A stretch of 64,000 bases of DNA from Variovorax boronicumulans. Its GTDB lineage: Bacteria; Pseudomonadota; Gammaproteobacteria; Burkholderiales; Burkholderiaceae_C. Shown here piece after piece: positions 18,001 to 25,060 of this stretch. The translations under genes were made by a program, and so were the position numbers. The notes beneath the pieces are model-generated. The model was not told the DNA's origin. It ran no database searches and saw only the letters and a program-made list of their open reading frames with translations. Where the stretch lies: NCBI RefSeq assembly GCF_019352895.1, contig NZ_JAAAFX010000004.1, positions 186,001 through 250,000 of the forward strand. The letters run 5' to 3'. Within the stretch, counting starts at the first letter, position 1. Each line of letters starts with the position of its first letter.

Positions 18001-18044
18001 ACCCCTGTCGCGCGATTGAAAACGAGTCTGTAGATAAGGTTCAC
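15018..18044 (-). CDS. Type Va autotransporter with beta-helical passenger
   Basis: A 1008-residue surface protein. It begins at a GTG (18044) with an extended signal peptide region (NLIYRLVFNRATGVRQVVSE, the ESPR motif), then a hydrophobic core ending APAALGA. The passenger (about 60-650) has repeated xNxGTI/L turns of a right-handed beta-helix and a PATR-type repeat near residues 490-525 (GTLVLSGANGYTGATTV). A Pro-rich linker (about 668-700, ending VERPVYRGEVPLFAALP) leads to a roughly 270-residue translocator barrel ending GLRVRW. The passenger carries no enzyme motif I recognise; adhesion or aggregation is the usual role. It is divergent from a two-component system that may control it. 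Confidence 0.9.
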   Translation of the reverse strand: MNLIYRLVFNRATGVRQVVSEVARAAHGGTTVSRAPVWLRGVLAMALSAALAPAALGASTDLVIDSGTTHNNLVQLTGPNARLTNNGTLDTTAQAGATAVEGLAGFAGVTVTNSGTIASNADAAAVMIRGARAGVTNLAGGTISTSSVNGEAVFLTSGGTLTNAGTLIGHGSGALIFGDGSVVNSGLISADRAGSAGVSINYAAIATLVNQAGGEISGGLSGVKLSGGSLASLENAGTIRATAANANAAAVRVSGGTVNVAKNLAGGLIESAAGIGIQMENGTVLNAHGATITAPIAIAITDYTQSASVTNHGTLNGDVYLGSGNAVLTLGADGRFNGKADAGIRTGAPTVVKAVVLSGSENGAAASGTLDGAQLTGFDSLDVNAANARWTLSGHFTHAGGTTLRAGRLDVASNGALGAGALAMDDGTTLGFAADGLVLANALRFTGIADPTIDTGAFTGTLAGAISGAGALTKTGSGTLVLSGANGYTGATTVAQGTLRAGAAGSLSGASAHSVTAGAMLDLSGFNQTLSALDNGGTVSLQGAAPGTTLTVTGAYIGSNGLLRLGTALGDSASLSDRLVLDGAGASARGRTTVQVSNLGGLGALTTGNGIEVVSALNGATTTAQTTKDAFVLAGGHVDAGAYEYRLHAADADGAGENWYLRSTIVATPVDPAQPGGPIQPGEPVVERPVYRGEVPLFAALPEQLRQANLALLGNLHQRQGDDELKSGAGQDAPRSAWGRVLSTEVRLGQQGTVRPHSEGRLTGFQVGTDLFTDTRWRAGLYVGQLDGDMAVRGDARGLLGLGVGGNDLRNQYLGGYATWAGVRDLYVDAVLQAGRHRYTVGPLGGDGAPGKGRSLLASVEVGQAFAVVPGWQVEPQLQLVHQRLRLDDTGIAGARVQQRPDDGWLLRAGVRVKGELRTGLGTLQPYARLNLYRAAGGTDVARFVSPAASTDIASRTGHASTELATGASLALGARTSVYGEIGKLWASGGASRVASSVQGSVGLRVRW

Positions 18045-18182
18045 GCGCTGTACTTCTCTGGTTGCAAAAGACCTGCCCGGACACGGACAACCCGCAGAAG
18101 ATACAAATGGCAATATCCTGGAACAATCCCCGAAAACAGGTAAACACGTCGCCGGCAACAGCCAGCGACCCGCTCCGCGCCC

Positions 18183-18890
18183 ATGTCCCATTCCCCGCTG
18201 GAAGACGTTGAAGCCGTCTCGTTGAGTCCCGCCCTGGTGGTCGAAGACGATCCCGCGATGCGCGAGCGCCTGAGCGGCGTGCTGGCCACGCTGGGGGACA
18301 GCGCGCCGCAGATCGCCTGGGCCGACAGCGTGGCCGCGGCCAGGGAACTGCTCGCGACGCAGCGTTTCGGCATCGCCCTGGTCGACATCGGCCTGCCGGA
18401 CGGCAGCGGCGTCGAATTGATCGAGTGGATGCGCACCCACCACCCGCAGCTGCCCGCGGTGGTGATCTCGGCCTGGCGCACCGAGGACATCATCTTCGCG
18501 GCGCTGCGTGCCGGCGCCATCGGCTACCTGCTCAAGGAGCGCGACGATCTCGAACTGAGCCTGGCGCTGCGCAGCATTGCGCAGGGCGGCGCGCCCATCG
18601 ATCCGGCCATCGCGCGCCGGATCCTGGGCTGGCTCTCGGCGCAACAGCCCGCGCGGCCCGCGGTGCCGATCGCCGACGAGCCGGCGCCCCTGCCGGTCGC
18701 GCTGACGCCACGCGAACGCCGGATCCTCGAACTGGTCGCGCAGGGCCTGAGCAACCGCGACATGGCCGAGTCGCTGTCGATCTCCAGGCTCACGGTGGAA
18801 TGCCACACCAAGAACATCTACCGCAAGCTGGCCGTCGGCTCGCGCACCGAGGCCGTCTACCAGGGCCGAAGGCACGGCTTGCTGCACTGA
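18183..18890 (+). CDS. NarL/LuxR-type response regulator
   Basis: A 235-residue response regulator. The receiver domain (about 15-130) has the acidic pair EDD (near 21-23), phospho-acceptor Asp68 in LVDIGLPDGSG, the switch Ser in VVISAWR, and the conserved Lys in GYLLKERD. The C-terminal LuxR helix-turn-helix (about 172-232) reads LTPRERRILELVAQGLSNRDMAESLSIS with VECHTKNIYRKL as the recognition part. It is followed 5 bp later by a sensor kinase of the matching HisKA_3 class. The pair lies divergent to the autotransporter, which is the obvious candidate target. Confidence 0.9.
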   Translation: MSHSPLEDVEAVSLSPALVVEDDPAMRERLSGVLATLGDSAPQIAWADSVAAARELLATQRFGIALVDIGLPDGSGVELIEWMRTHHPQLPAVVISAWRTEDIIFAALRAGAIGYLLKERDDLELSLALRSIAQGGAPIDPAIARRILGWLSAQQPARPAVPIADEPAPLPVALTPRERRILELVAQGLSNRDMAESLSISRLTVECHTKNIYRKLAVGSRTEAVYQGRRHGLLH

Positions 18891-18895
18891 GCACG

Positions 18896-20770
18896 ATGCG
18901 CTCTCCGCTCCGCAGCCGACTGACACGGGCCTGGGCCTGGCTCGCCGCGCGGATCGGCCTGTGCCTTGTCCTCGTGCTGGCCGCCGGCACGGCGCTGGCG
19001 CAGCCCGTGCCCGAACTGCGTGCCGAGGCCGTGCGTGCCACCAGCTGGGACGACACCGCCCCGCCCGCCGAAGGCTGGCTGCCCGTCACCCTGCCCGACA
19101 GCTGGGGCCCGCGCTGGCCCGGCTTCGACGGCGTGGTCTGGTACCGGCTGACTTGGGAACAACCCGCGCCGGTGCGCGACACCGGCCTGCTGCTGCACTA
19201 CCTCAACATGGCCGGCGAGGTGTCGCTCAACGGCACGCCGATCTCGCGCGACGACAGCCTGGTCGAGCCGCTCACCCGCGCCTGGAACACGCCGCGCTAC
19301 TGGCTGCTGGCGCCGCCGCTGCTGCGGCCCGGCAGCAACACGCTGCTGGTGCGCGTCTCGGGCCTGTCCGCCTACCAGGCGGGACTGGGACCGGTCGACC
19401 TGGGCCCGCCGGCCGCGCTGCAGGCCGCGTTCGAACACGAGCGCATCGTGCGCCGCGACCTGCAGGTGCTGGGCCTGGCGCTGAGCGCGGCGGTGTCGGC
19501 CTTCTTCGCGGCACTCTGGCTGCTGCGCAGGCGCGAGACGGCCTACGGCTGGTTCGCGCTGATGTCGGTGCTGTGGCTGCTGTTCGGCTACAACCAGATC
19601 GCGACCAGCCCCTGGCCCTTTGCCGACAACCACGGCTGGCAGGCGCTGAACACCTCGCTGCTGCTGCTCTTCGACGTGGCCTACCTGGTCTTCGCGTTGC
19701 GTTTCTGCCAGACACGCATGCCGCGCCTCGAAGCGCTCGCGCTGCTGGTCGCTGCGGCTGGCGTGCTCGACCTGTGGCTCGCCAGCGGCCCTGATTTGCC
19801 TGCGCATCGCGCCTTCTGGACGCTGGTGGGCGGCCTCACGGCGATGGCTGTGAACATGGGCGCGATCGTCCACGCGCTGCGTCACCGCGCCAGCCCGATG
19901 CGCTCGCTGGCCCCCTTCATGGCGGTGTCGGCCATCGCGGCCGGACATGACCTGCTGGTGTTCACGCAGGTGATCGACAGCAACACCTACTACACGACGA
20001 TGTCCTCGTACGTGCTGCTGCTGGGCATGGCGATGACCCAGGCCGCGCGCTTCGTGCAGAGCCTCGACCGCATCGAGAACTTCAACGCCGAGCTGATCGA
20101 GGAGGTGAACCACGCCAAGGCGGAACTGGCGGCCACGCTCGCGCAACAGCATGCGCTGGCGCTCGCGCATGCGCGCATCGGCGAGCGCGTCAACCTCGTG
20201 AGCGACCTGCATGACGGACTCGGCGGGATGCTGCTGGGCAGCATCGCAACGCTGGAACGCCGGCCCGAGGCGCTGTCGACGCCGCAGCTGCTCGCGATGC
20301 TCAAGAGCCTGCGCGACGACCTGCGGCTGATCATCGAGGCCACCGGCCAAAGCGACGGCCCGCTCGCCTTCGGCGAATTGCTGGCGCCGCTGCGCCACCG
20401 GATCTCGCAGTCGCTCGACGCCCACGGGATCGACTGCCGCTGGCAGGTCACCGGCCTCGAGACGCTGGAGCTTCCACCGTCGCACAGCCTGGAACTGCTG
20501 CGCTTCCTGCAGGAGGCGCTGACCAACGTGCTCAAGCACAGCGCGAGCCGGCGCGTGGACGTGAGCGTGCAGTGTGCGGACGGCGCGCTGGAGCTGAGCG
20601 TGCGCGACGATGGACGCGGCTTCGTGGTCGAGGCGGCGGCCAAGGGCCAGGGCGCAGGCCTTCGCAGCCTCCATGCACGCGCCCGGCGGCTCAAGGCCGA
20701 ACTGCGGCTCGAATCCCGGCCGGGCGAAACGCAGGTGGTGCTGCGCATGCCGCTCGGGCCGGTCGCCTGA
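18896..20770 (+). CDS. Sensor histidine kinase with periplasmic jelly-roll sensor and 7TM-DISM-like region
   Basis: A 624-residue membrane kinase. A signal/anchor (about 15-35) leads into a periplasmic domain of about 150 residues containing GVVWYRLTWEQP, LLLHYLNMAGEVSLNGTPI and LLRPGSNTLLVRVSG, the pattern of a galactose-binding, jelly-roll fold such as the N-domain of GH2 glycosidases. About seven transmembrane helices follow (residues 185-395). A short coiled coil then leads to the HisKA_3 phospho-acceptor His439 in SDLHDGLGG, and an HATPase domain with N-box EALTNVLKHS, DDGRGF and GLRSLHARA. It pairs with the LuxR-type regulator just upstream. The ligand is unknown; a carbohydrate or cell-wall glycan is a guess from the fold. 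Confidence 0.85.
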   Translation: MRSPLRSRLTRAWAWLAARIGLCLVLVLAAGTALAQPVPELRAEAVRATSWDDTAPPAEGWLPVTLPDSWGPRWPGFDGVVWYRLTWEQPAPVRDTGLLLHYLNMAGEVSLNGTPISRDDSLVEPLTRAWNTPRYWLLAPPLLRPGSNTLLVRVSGLSAYQAGLGPVDLGPPAALQAAFEHERIVRRDLQVLGLALSAAVSAFFAALWLLRRRETAYGWFALMSVLWLLFGYNQIATSPWPFADNHGWQALNTSLLLLFDVAYLVFALRFCQTRMPRLEALALLVAAAGVLDLWLASGPDLPAHRAFWTLVGGLTAMAVNMGAIVHALRHRASPMRSLAPFMAVSAIAAGHDLLVFTQVIDSNTYYTTMSSYVLLLGMAMTQAARFVQSLDRIENFNAELIEEVNHAKAELAATLAQQHALALAHARIGERVNLVSDLHDGLGGMLLGSIATLERRPEALSTPQLLAMLKSLRDDLRLIIEATGQSDGPLAFGELLAPLRHRISQSLDAHGIDCRWQVTGLETLELPPSHSLELLRFLQEALTNVLKHSASRRVDVSVQCADGALELSVRDDGRGFVVEAAAKGQGAGLRSLHARARRLKAELRLESRPGETQVVLRMPLGPVA

Positions 20771-20780
20771 GCGGAAGGCC

Positions 20781-23129
20781 CTACAGCGCCAGCACCAGCC
20801 GCCCGTCGCAGGCCCGCGAACAACAGGCCATCATCCTGGTGTTCGCATCGCGCTCCATGCGCGTCAGCACCACGTCGCGGTGGTCGACCCTGCCGGCCAG
20901 CACCTGCACCTCGCAGGAACCGCACAGGCCTTCCTCGCAGTCGCTCTGCACGTCGACGTTGGCGGCGCGCAGCGCGGTCAGCAGCGTCTGGTCGGGCGGC
21001 ACGGTGAGCACCAGGCCCGAGTCCTTGAGCTCGACCTCGAAGGCCTGCTCCTTCGACGGATCGAGCGTCGCCAGCGTCGACTCGAAATGCTCGACACGCA
21101 AGGCGCCCTCGGGCCAGGCGGCGCAGCAGGCTTCGAGCGCTTCGAGCATGCGCAAGGGACCGCAGGCGTAGACCTGCGCGCCCGGCACGGGCTGCGCGAG
21201 CAGGGCCCGCAGGTCGTTGCGGCCGCCCTCGTCGGCAATGTGCAGGTGCAGGCGCTCGCCATGCAGCGCACGCAGCTCCTCGACCATCGCCATGCTCGCG
21301 CGGCTGCGGCCGCTGTAGTGCAGTTGGTAGTCCATGCCCAGCGCCTTCGCCCGCCGCGCCATCGCGCTCACCGGCGTGATGCCGATGCCGCCGGCAATGA
21401 AGACCGCCTTCTGCAGCGACTCGTCGAGCCGGAAGTGGTTGCGCGGGCCGCGGATGCGCAGCCGGTCGCCGGCCTTCAGCTGGCCATGCACCCAGGCCGA
21501 GCCGCCCCGGCCTTCGGGCTCGTGCAGCACCGCGATCTCGAACACGCCCGCTTCGTCGGGGTCGCCGCACAGCGAGTACTGGCGCGACAGCTCGGGCGTG
21601 CCGCATTCGACGTCGATGTGCGAGCCCGGCGTCCAGCGCGGCAGCGGCTTGCCATCGGGCGAGGCCAGGCGCAGCCGGACGATGCCGTCGGCCGCGCGCG
21701 TCACGCGCTCGACCACCACCGGCCGCGCGATCGCGCCGCGTGACGGCTCGCCGATGCGCACCGGCACCTGCACCTCGCGCAGGCCGGCGTTGCTTCGTTC
21801 GGGGTTGGCGGCCGGGTCCCATTCGACGAGCAGGTGCTCGGGGCCGCGGAACGAGGTGTTGGGCACGTAGCTGAAGCGCTGCGCACTCAGCGTCATGTGC
21901 GGCAGCCGGCGCGTGAACTCCTCCAGGAAGATCTGCATCTCCATGCGCGCCAGGTTCTTGCCCATGCACTGGTGCGAGCCGTAGCCGAAGGTCAGGTGGT
22001 CGCTGGCGTTGTCGCGGCGGATGTCGAACAGGTCGGCATCGGCGAAGTGGCCTTCGTCGTGGTTGGCCGACGAGGTCACGATCAGCAGCCGCGAGCCCGC
22101 CGGCAGGTCCACACCATCGATCTGCGTGTCGGCCGTGACCAGGCGGCGCCAGGCGGCCACCGAACCGTTGTGGCGCAGGCACTCTTCCACCGCATTGGGA
22201 ATCAGGCCCGGGTCTTCGCAGAGCTCGCGCCACACCTGCGGATGCTGCAGCAGCAGCTTCATCGCATTGGCCGTGGCGTTGGCCGTGGTCTCGTGCGCGG
22301 CCACGATGCCGGCCATCATCATCGAGTGCAGGTACGAATCGGTCACCACCTCGGGCTGCAGCATCTGCTTGCGGATGCCGTACTGCATCCAGCCGGGCGC
22401 GTCGGGGTCCTGGCGCATCTTGTCGAGCACCTTGCCCGCGTACTGCCAGAAGTTGCCCACGGCATGGGCCACCGCCACCTGCTCCTCGGGCTTGGGGCGG
22501 CCCCAGGTGTTGACGGTGTGCGCGATCGAGTACTTGCGCAGCGTGTCCATGTCCTCCTCGGGCACGCCGAGGAAGTGCAGCGCCACGGTGAGCGGGATCT
22601 CCCACAGCATCTGGTCGACCAGGTCGGCGCGGCCGTCGTCGATGAAGCGGTCGACATAGCTGCGGGCCAGCTCGCGCACCATGGGTTCGTGGTGCTTGAG
22701 TTCCTCGGGCGTGAACGGGTCCATCAGCGCGCGGCGGCGCGGCATGTGGGCCGGTTCGTCCTCGTTCACCAGCGTGCGGTTGAGCGCGAAGCCGTAGCTC
22801 GCCAGCACGGCATTGGCTTCGTCGCCCGTGGGCGTGATCTTCTCCAGCGCGTTCGACGGGCTGAAGGTGATGTTGTCGCGGAACACCGCCTTGATGTCGG
22901 CATAGCGCGTGATCACCCAGTAGCCCAGCTTGGGGCTGTAGAAGATCGGCTCCCGCTCGCGCGCCCAGCGCACGTACTCGGGCGGGTCCTGCTGGTAGCC
23001 GTCCTCGAAGGGATCGAAGCCGGCGGCGCGCTGGCTCACCGGGCAACCGGTGGGCGTGCGCTCGGCGGAGAGCGGACCGTGCGCGACAGGGCAACCGGAA
23101 GCGCGCGAAGGGGTGGCGGTGTCGGGCAT
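20781..23129 (-). CDS. Self-sufficient cytochrome P450 (CYP116B-like P450-reductase-ferredoxin fusion)
   Basis: A 782-residue single-chain monooxygenase. The haem domain (about 1-455) has the I-helix AAHETTANA, the K-helix ExxR in EECLR, and the haem-ligand loop FGYGSHQCMGKN with Cys388. A phthalate-dioxygenase-reductase module follows, with the flavin motif RQYSLCGD and the NAD motif FIAGGIGITP plus YACGP. The C-terminal plant-type [2Fe-2S] ferredoxin has Cys731, Cys736, Cys739 and a final Cys in the MMACCSRAC region. Electrons thus pass from NAD(P)H to haem in one protein, as in P450 RhF. It begins 11 bp after a Bug gene stop, so import and oxidation of one substrate are probably coupled. 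Confidence 0.93.
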   Translation of the reverse strand: MPDTATPSRASGCPVAHGPLSAERTPTGCPVSQRAAGFDPFEDGYQQDPPEYVRWAREREPIFYSPKLGYWVITRYADIKAVFRDNITFSPSNALEKITPTGDEANAVLASYGFALNRTLVNEDEPAHMPRRRALMDPFTPEELKHHEPMVRELARSYVDRFIDDGRADLVDQMLWEIPLTVALHFLGVPEEDMDTLRKYSIAHTVNTWGRPKPEEQVAVAHAVGNFWQYAGKVLDKMRQDPDAPGWMQYGIRKQMLQPEVVTDSYLHSMMMAGIVAAHETTANATANAMKLLLQHPQVWRELCEDPGLIPNAVEECLRHNGSVAAWRRLVTADTQIDGVDLPAGSRLLIVTSSANHDEGHFADADLFDIRRDNASDHLTFGYGSHQCMGKNLARMEMQIFLEEFTRRLPHMTLSAQRFSYVPNTSFRGPEHLLVEWDPAANPERSNAGLREVQVPVRIGEPSRGAIARPVVVERVTRAADGIVRLRLASPDGKPLPRWTPGSHIDVECGTPELSRQYSLCGDPDEAGVFEIAVLHEPEGRGGSAWVHGQLKAGDRLRIRGPRNHFRLDESLQKAVFIAGGIGITPVSAMARRAKALGMDYQLHYSGRSRASMAMVEELRALHGERLHLHIADEGGRNDLRALLAQPVPGAQVYACGPLRMLEALEACCAAWPEGALRVEHFESTLATLDPSKEQAFEVELKDSGLVLTVPPDQTLLTALRAANVDVQSDCEEGLCGSCEVQVLAGRVDHRDVVLTRMERDANTRMMACCSRACDGRLVLAL

Positions 23130-23139
23130 GGCGGTCGGG

Positions 23140-24108
23140 TCAGTCGAGCGTGATCTTCAGGTCGCGGATCAGCTTGTGCCAACGCGTGGTTTCGTTCTTG
23201 AGCAGCTCGGTGTACTGCGCGGGCGTGTTGCCCACGGGCTCGACGCCAAAGTCGATCATGCGGGTGCGCACCGCGGGTTCGTGGATGGCCGCGACGATCT
23301 GGCGGTTGAGCGTGTTCACCACCTCCGTCGGCGTGGCCGCGGGCACCACCACGCCGACCAGCGCAGCGGCTTCGACGTTCTTGTAGCCCAGCTCGGCGAA
23401 GGTCGGCACGTCGGGCAGTTGCGGCAGGCGCGTGGGGTTGGCCACGGCCAGCGCGCGCACCTTGTTGCCCTTGATGAAGCCGGCACCCGCGGCCAGGTCG
23501 ACCATCATGGCCGGCAGCTGCCCGCCCACCACGTCGGCCAGCGCCGGTGCCGCGCCGCGGTAGGGCACGTGGACCATGAACAGGCCCGCTTCGACCTTGA
23601 GCAGTTCCATCGCCAGGTGGTGCGGGCTGCCCGCGCCGGCCGAGGCGTAGTTGATGCCGCCGGGCTTGGCCTTGGCCTGCGCGATGAAGTCCTTGGCGGT
23701 GGCGAAGCCCGAGTTGGCGCCGACCACCAGGATCATCGGGAACTTGCCCATCAGCGTGACCGGGGCTAGGTCCTTGGTGGCGTTGTAGCTCAGCGACTTG
23801 TAGAGCGCGGGATTGAACACCAGCGTGCCGTTGTCGGCCGAGAGGATGGTGTAGCCGTCGGCCGGCGCACGCGCGGTTTCGGCGGCGCCCAGCGCGGTGT
23901 TGCCGCCGGGCTTGTTGTCCACCAGCACGGGCTGGCCGACCTGCGTCGACAGGGTCTGGCCCACGGTGCGCGCCAGGAAGTCGGAGCCGCCGCCGGCCGC
24001 ATAGGGAACGATCCAGCGGATCGGCTTGGTCGGGTAGCCCTGCGCGCTGGCGCCCGCTGCGACGACGAGGGACAGCAGCGCGAGGCTGCTGGCGAGGTGC
24101 TTCTTCAT
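23140..24108 (-). CDS. Bug-family tripartite tricarboxylate transporter binding protein
   Basis: A 322-residue periplasmic binding protein with a standard Sec signal (MKKHLASSLALLSLVVAAGASA). Bug hallmarks are YPTKPIRWIVPYAAGGGSD, VLVDNKPGGNTALGAAE and VHVPYRGAAPALADVVGGQ. It is the first gene of a two-gene operon with the P450 fusion and is divergent from an IclR regulator. No membrane subunits of a Tct transporter are present. The natural reading is that it captures the P450 substrate, probably an aromatic or alicyclic carboxylate, in the periplasm; that is an inference from gene order only. Confidence 0.85.
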   Translation of the reverse strand: MKKHLASSLALLSLVVAAGASAQGYPTKPIRWIVPYAAGGGSDFLARTVGQTLSTQVGQPVLVDNKPGGNTALGAAETARAPADGYTILSADNGTLVFNPALYKSLSYNATKDLAPVTLMGKFPMILVVGANSGFATAKDFIAQAKAKPGGINYASAGAGSPHHLAMELLKVEAGLFMVHVPYRGAAPALADVVGGQLPAMMVDLAAGAGFIKGNKVRALAVANPTRLPQLPDVPTFAELGYKNVEAAALVGVVVPAATPTEVVNTLNRQIVAAIHEPAVRTRMIDFGVEPVGNTPAQYTELLKNETTRWHKLIRDLKITLD

Positions 24109-24135
24109 GGGGTGTCTCCGGATGGGATGTTGTGT

Positions 24136-24176
24136 ATTGCGTAAGTATCATCCGCATTGCGTAATCTCAAATTGCG
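24136..24176. promoter_or_regulatory. Direct-repeat operator for the IclR/Bug-P450 divergent pair
   Basis: ATTGCGTAA occurs at 24136-24144 and again at 24156-24164, exactly 20 bp apart, and a third partial copy ATTGCG is at 24171-24176. Two helical turns of spacing put the copies on the same DNA face, as expected for a cooperative IclR-type tetramer. The site lies between the Bug start (24108) and the IclR start (24239). Confidence 0.55.
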
Positions 24177-24238
24177 GGTTTACCCGCCCTCCTGCGCACC
24201 CAAGCTCGACCGATGCCAGCCCCTAACATCCAGGCGAC

Positions 24239-25048
24239 ATGACTTCCTCCTCTCCCGACTCCCCGGCGCCCGCGCGCGAACGGCGCCAGCGCGTCCAGGC
24301 CGCCGAGACCGGCATGGCCGTGCTCAAGGGGCTGGCCCACCTGGGCGGCCGCAGCAGCCTGACCGCGCTCTCCACCCACGTCGCCGAGAGCCCGGCCAAG
24401 GTGCACCGCTACCTCGCGAGCCTGATGGAGGAAGGGCTGGTGTCGCAGGACGCCGCGTCGCAGCACTACTACCTGGGCACCGAGGCGATCCAGATCGGGT
24501 TGGCGGCCATGCGGCAGGCCGACCCGATCCGCGCGGCCGAGCCCTGCCTGATCCGGCTGCGCGAATCGCTGGAGGTGACCTGCTTCATCGCGGTGATGGG
24601 CAACAAGGGCCCGACCATCGTGCGCTTCGAGGAGCCGGGCCTGCCGGTCACGGTGAACGTGCGCGCCGGCTCGGTGATGTCGATGCTGTGGTCGGCCACC
24701 GGCCGCGCCTTCCTCGGGCTGCTCGACGAGTCGCGCGTGGTGGCGCTGGCCGAGCAGGAACTGGCCGCGGCCACGCCCGAGATGCGGGCCACGCTCGATG
24801 CCACCGACCCCATCGGCCAGTTGCGCCGCGAGGTGCAGCAGGCGCGCTGCGCCAGCGTGAAGGACACCTACCTGCGCGGCATCAGCGCCGTGGCGGCGCC
24901 GGTCTACGACTACGCGGGCCGCGTGTGCGCGGTGCTCACCGCCCTGGGGGCCACCGGGGGCTTCGACCCGGCACTCGGCGGACCGATCGCGCTGGCCGTG
25001 CAGCGCGAGGCGCAGGCCACGAGCACCCTGCTCGGCGCGCGCGGCTAG
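24239..25048 (+). CDS. IclR-family transcriptional regulator
   Basis: A 269-residue IclR protein. The winged helix occupies about residues 15-80 (GMAVLKGLAHLG, LTALSTHVAESPAKVHRYLASLMEEGLV), and the effector domain about 85-265, with TCFIAVMGNKGPTIVRFEEPG, MLWSATGRAFLGLLDE and ISAVAAPVYDYAGRVCAVLTALG lining the usual ligand pocket. It is divergent from the Bug/P450 operon and most likely controls it through the ATTGCGTAA repeats. IclR members of this kind respond to aromatic acids, but the ligand here is unknown. Its stop faces the amidase stop with a 12-bp gap. Confidence 0.88.
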   Translation: MTSSSPDSPAPARERRQRVQAAETGMAVLKGLAHLGGRSSLTALSTHVAESPAKVHRYLASLMEEGLVSQDAASQHYYLGTEAIQIGLAAMRQADPIRAAEPCLIRLRESLEVTCFIAVMGNKGPTIVRFEEPGLPVTVNVRAGSVMSMLWSATGRAFLGLLDESRVVALAEQELAAATPEMRATLDATDPIGQLRREVQQARCASVKDTYLRGISAVAAPVYDYAGRVCAVLTALGATGGFDPALGGPIALAVQREAQATSTLLGARG

Positions 25049-25060
25049 GACCTGTTCGGC

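Noticed and set aside
20781..23129. Possible frameshift or fusion error joining a P450 to a reductase
   Set aside because: The single frame is continuous and the P450-reductase-ferredoxin order is the known CYP116B design.
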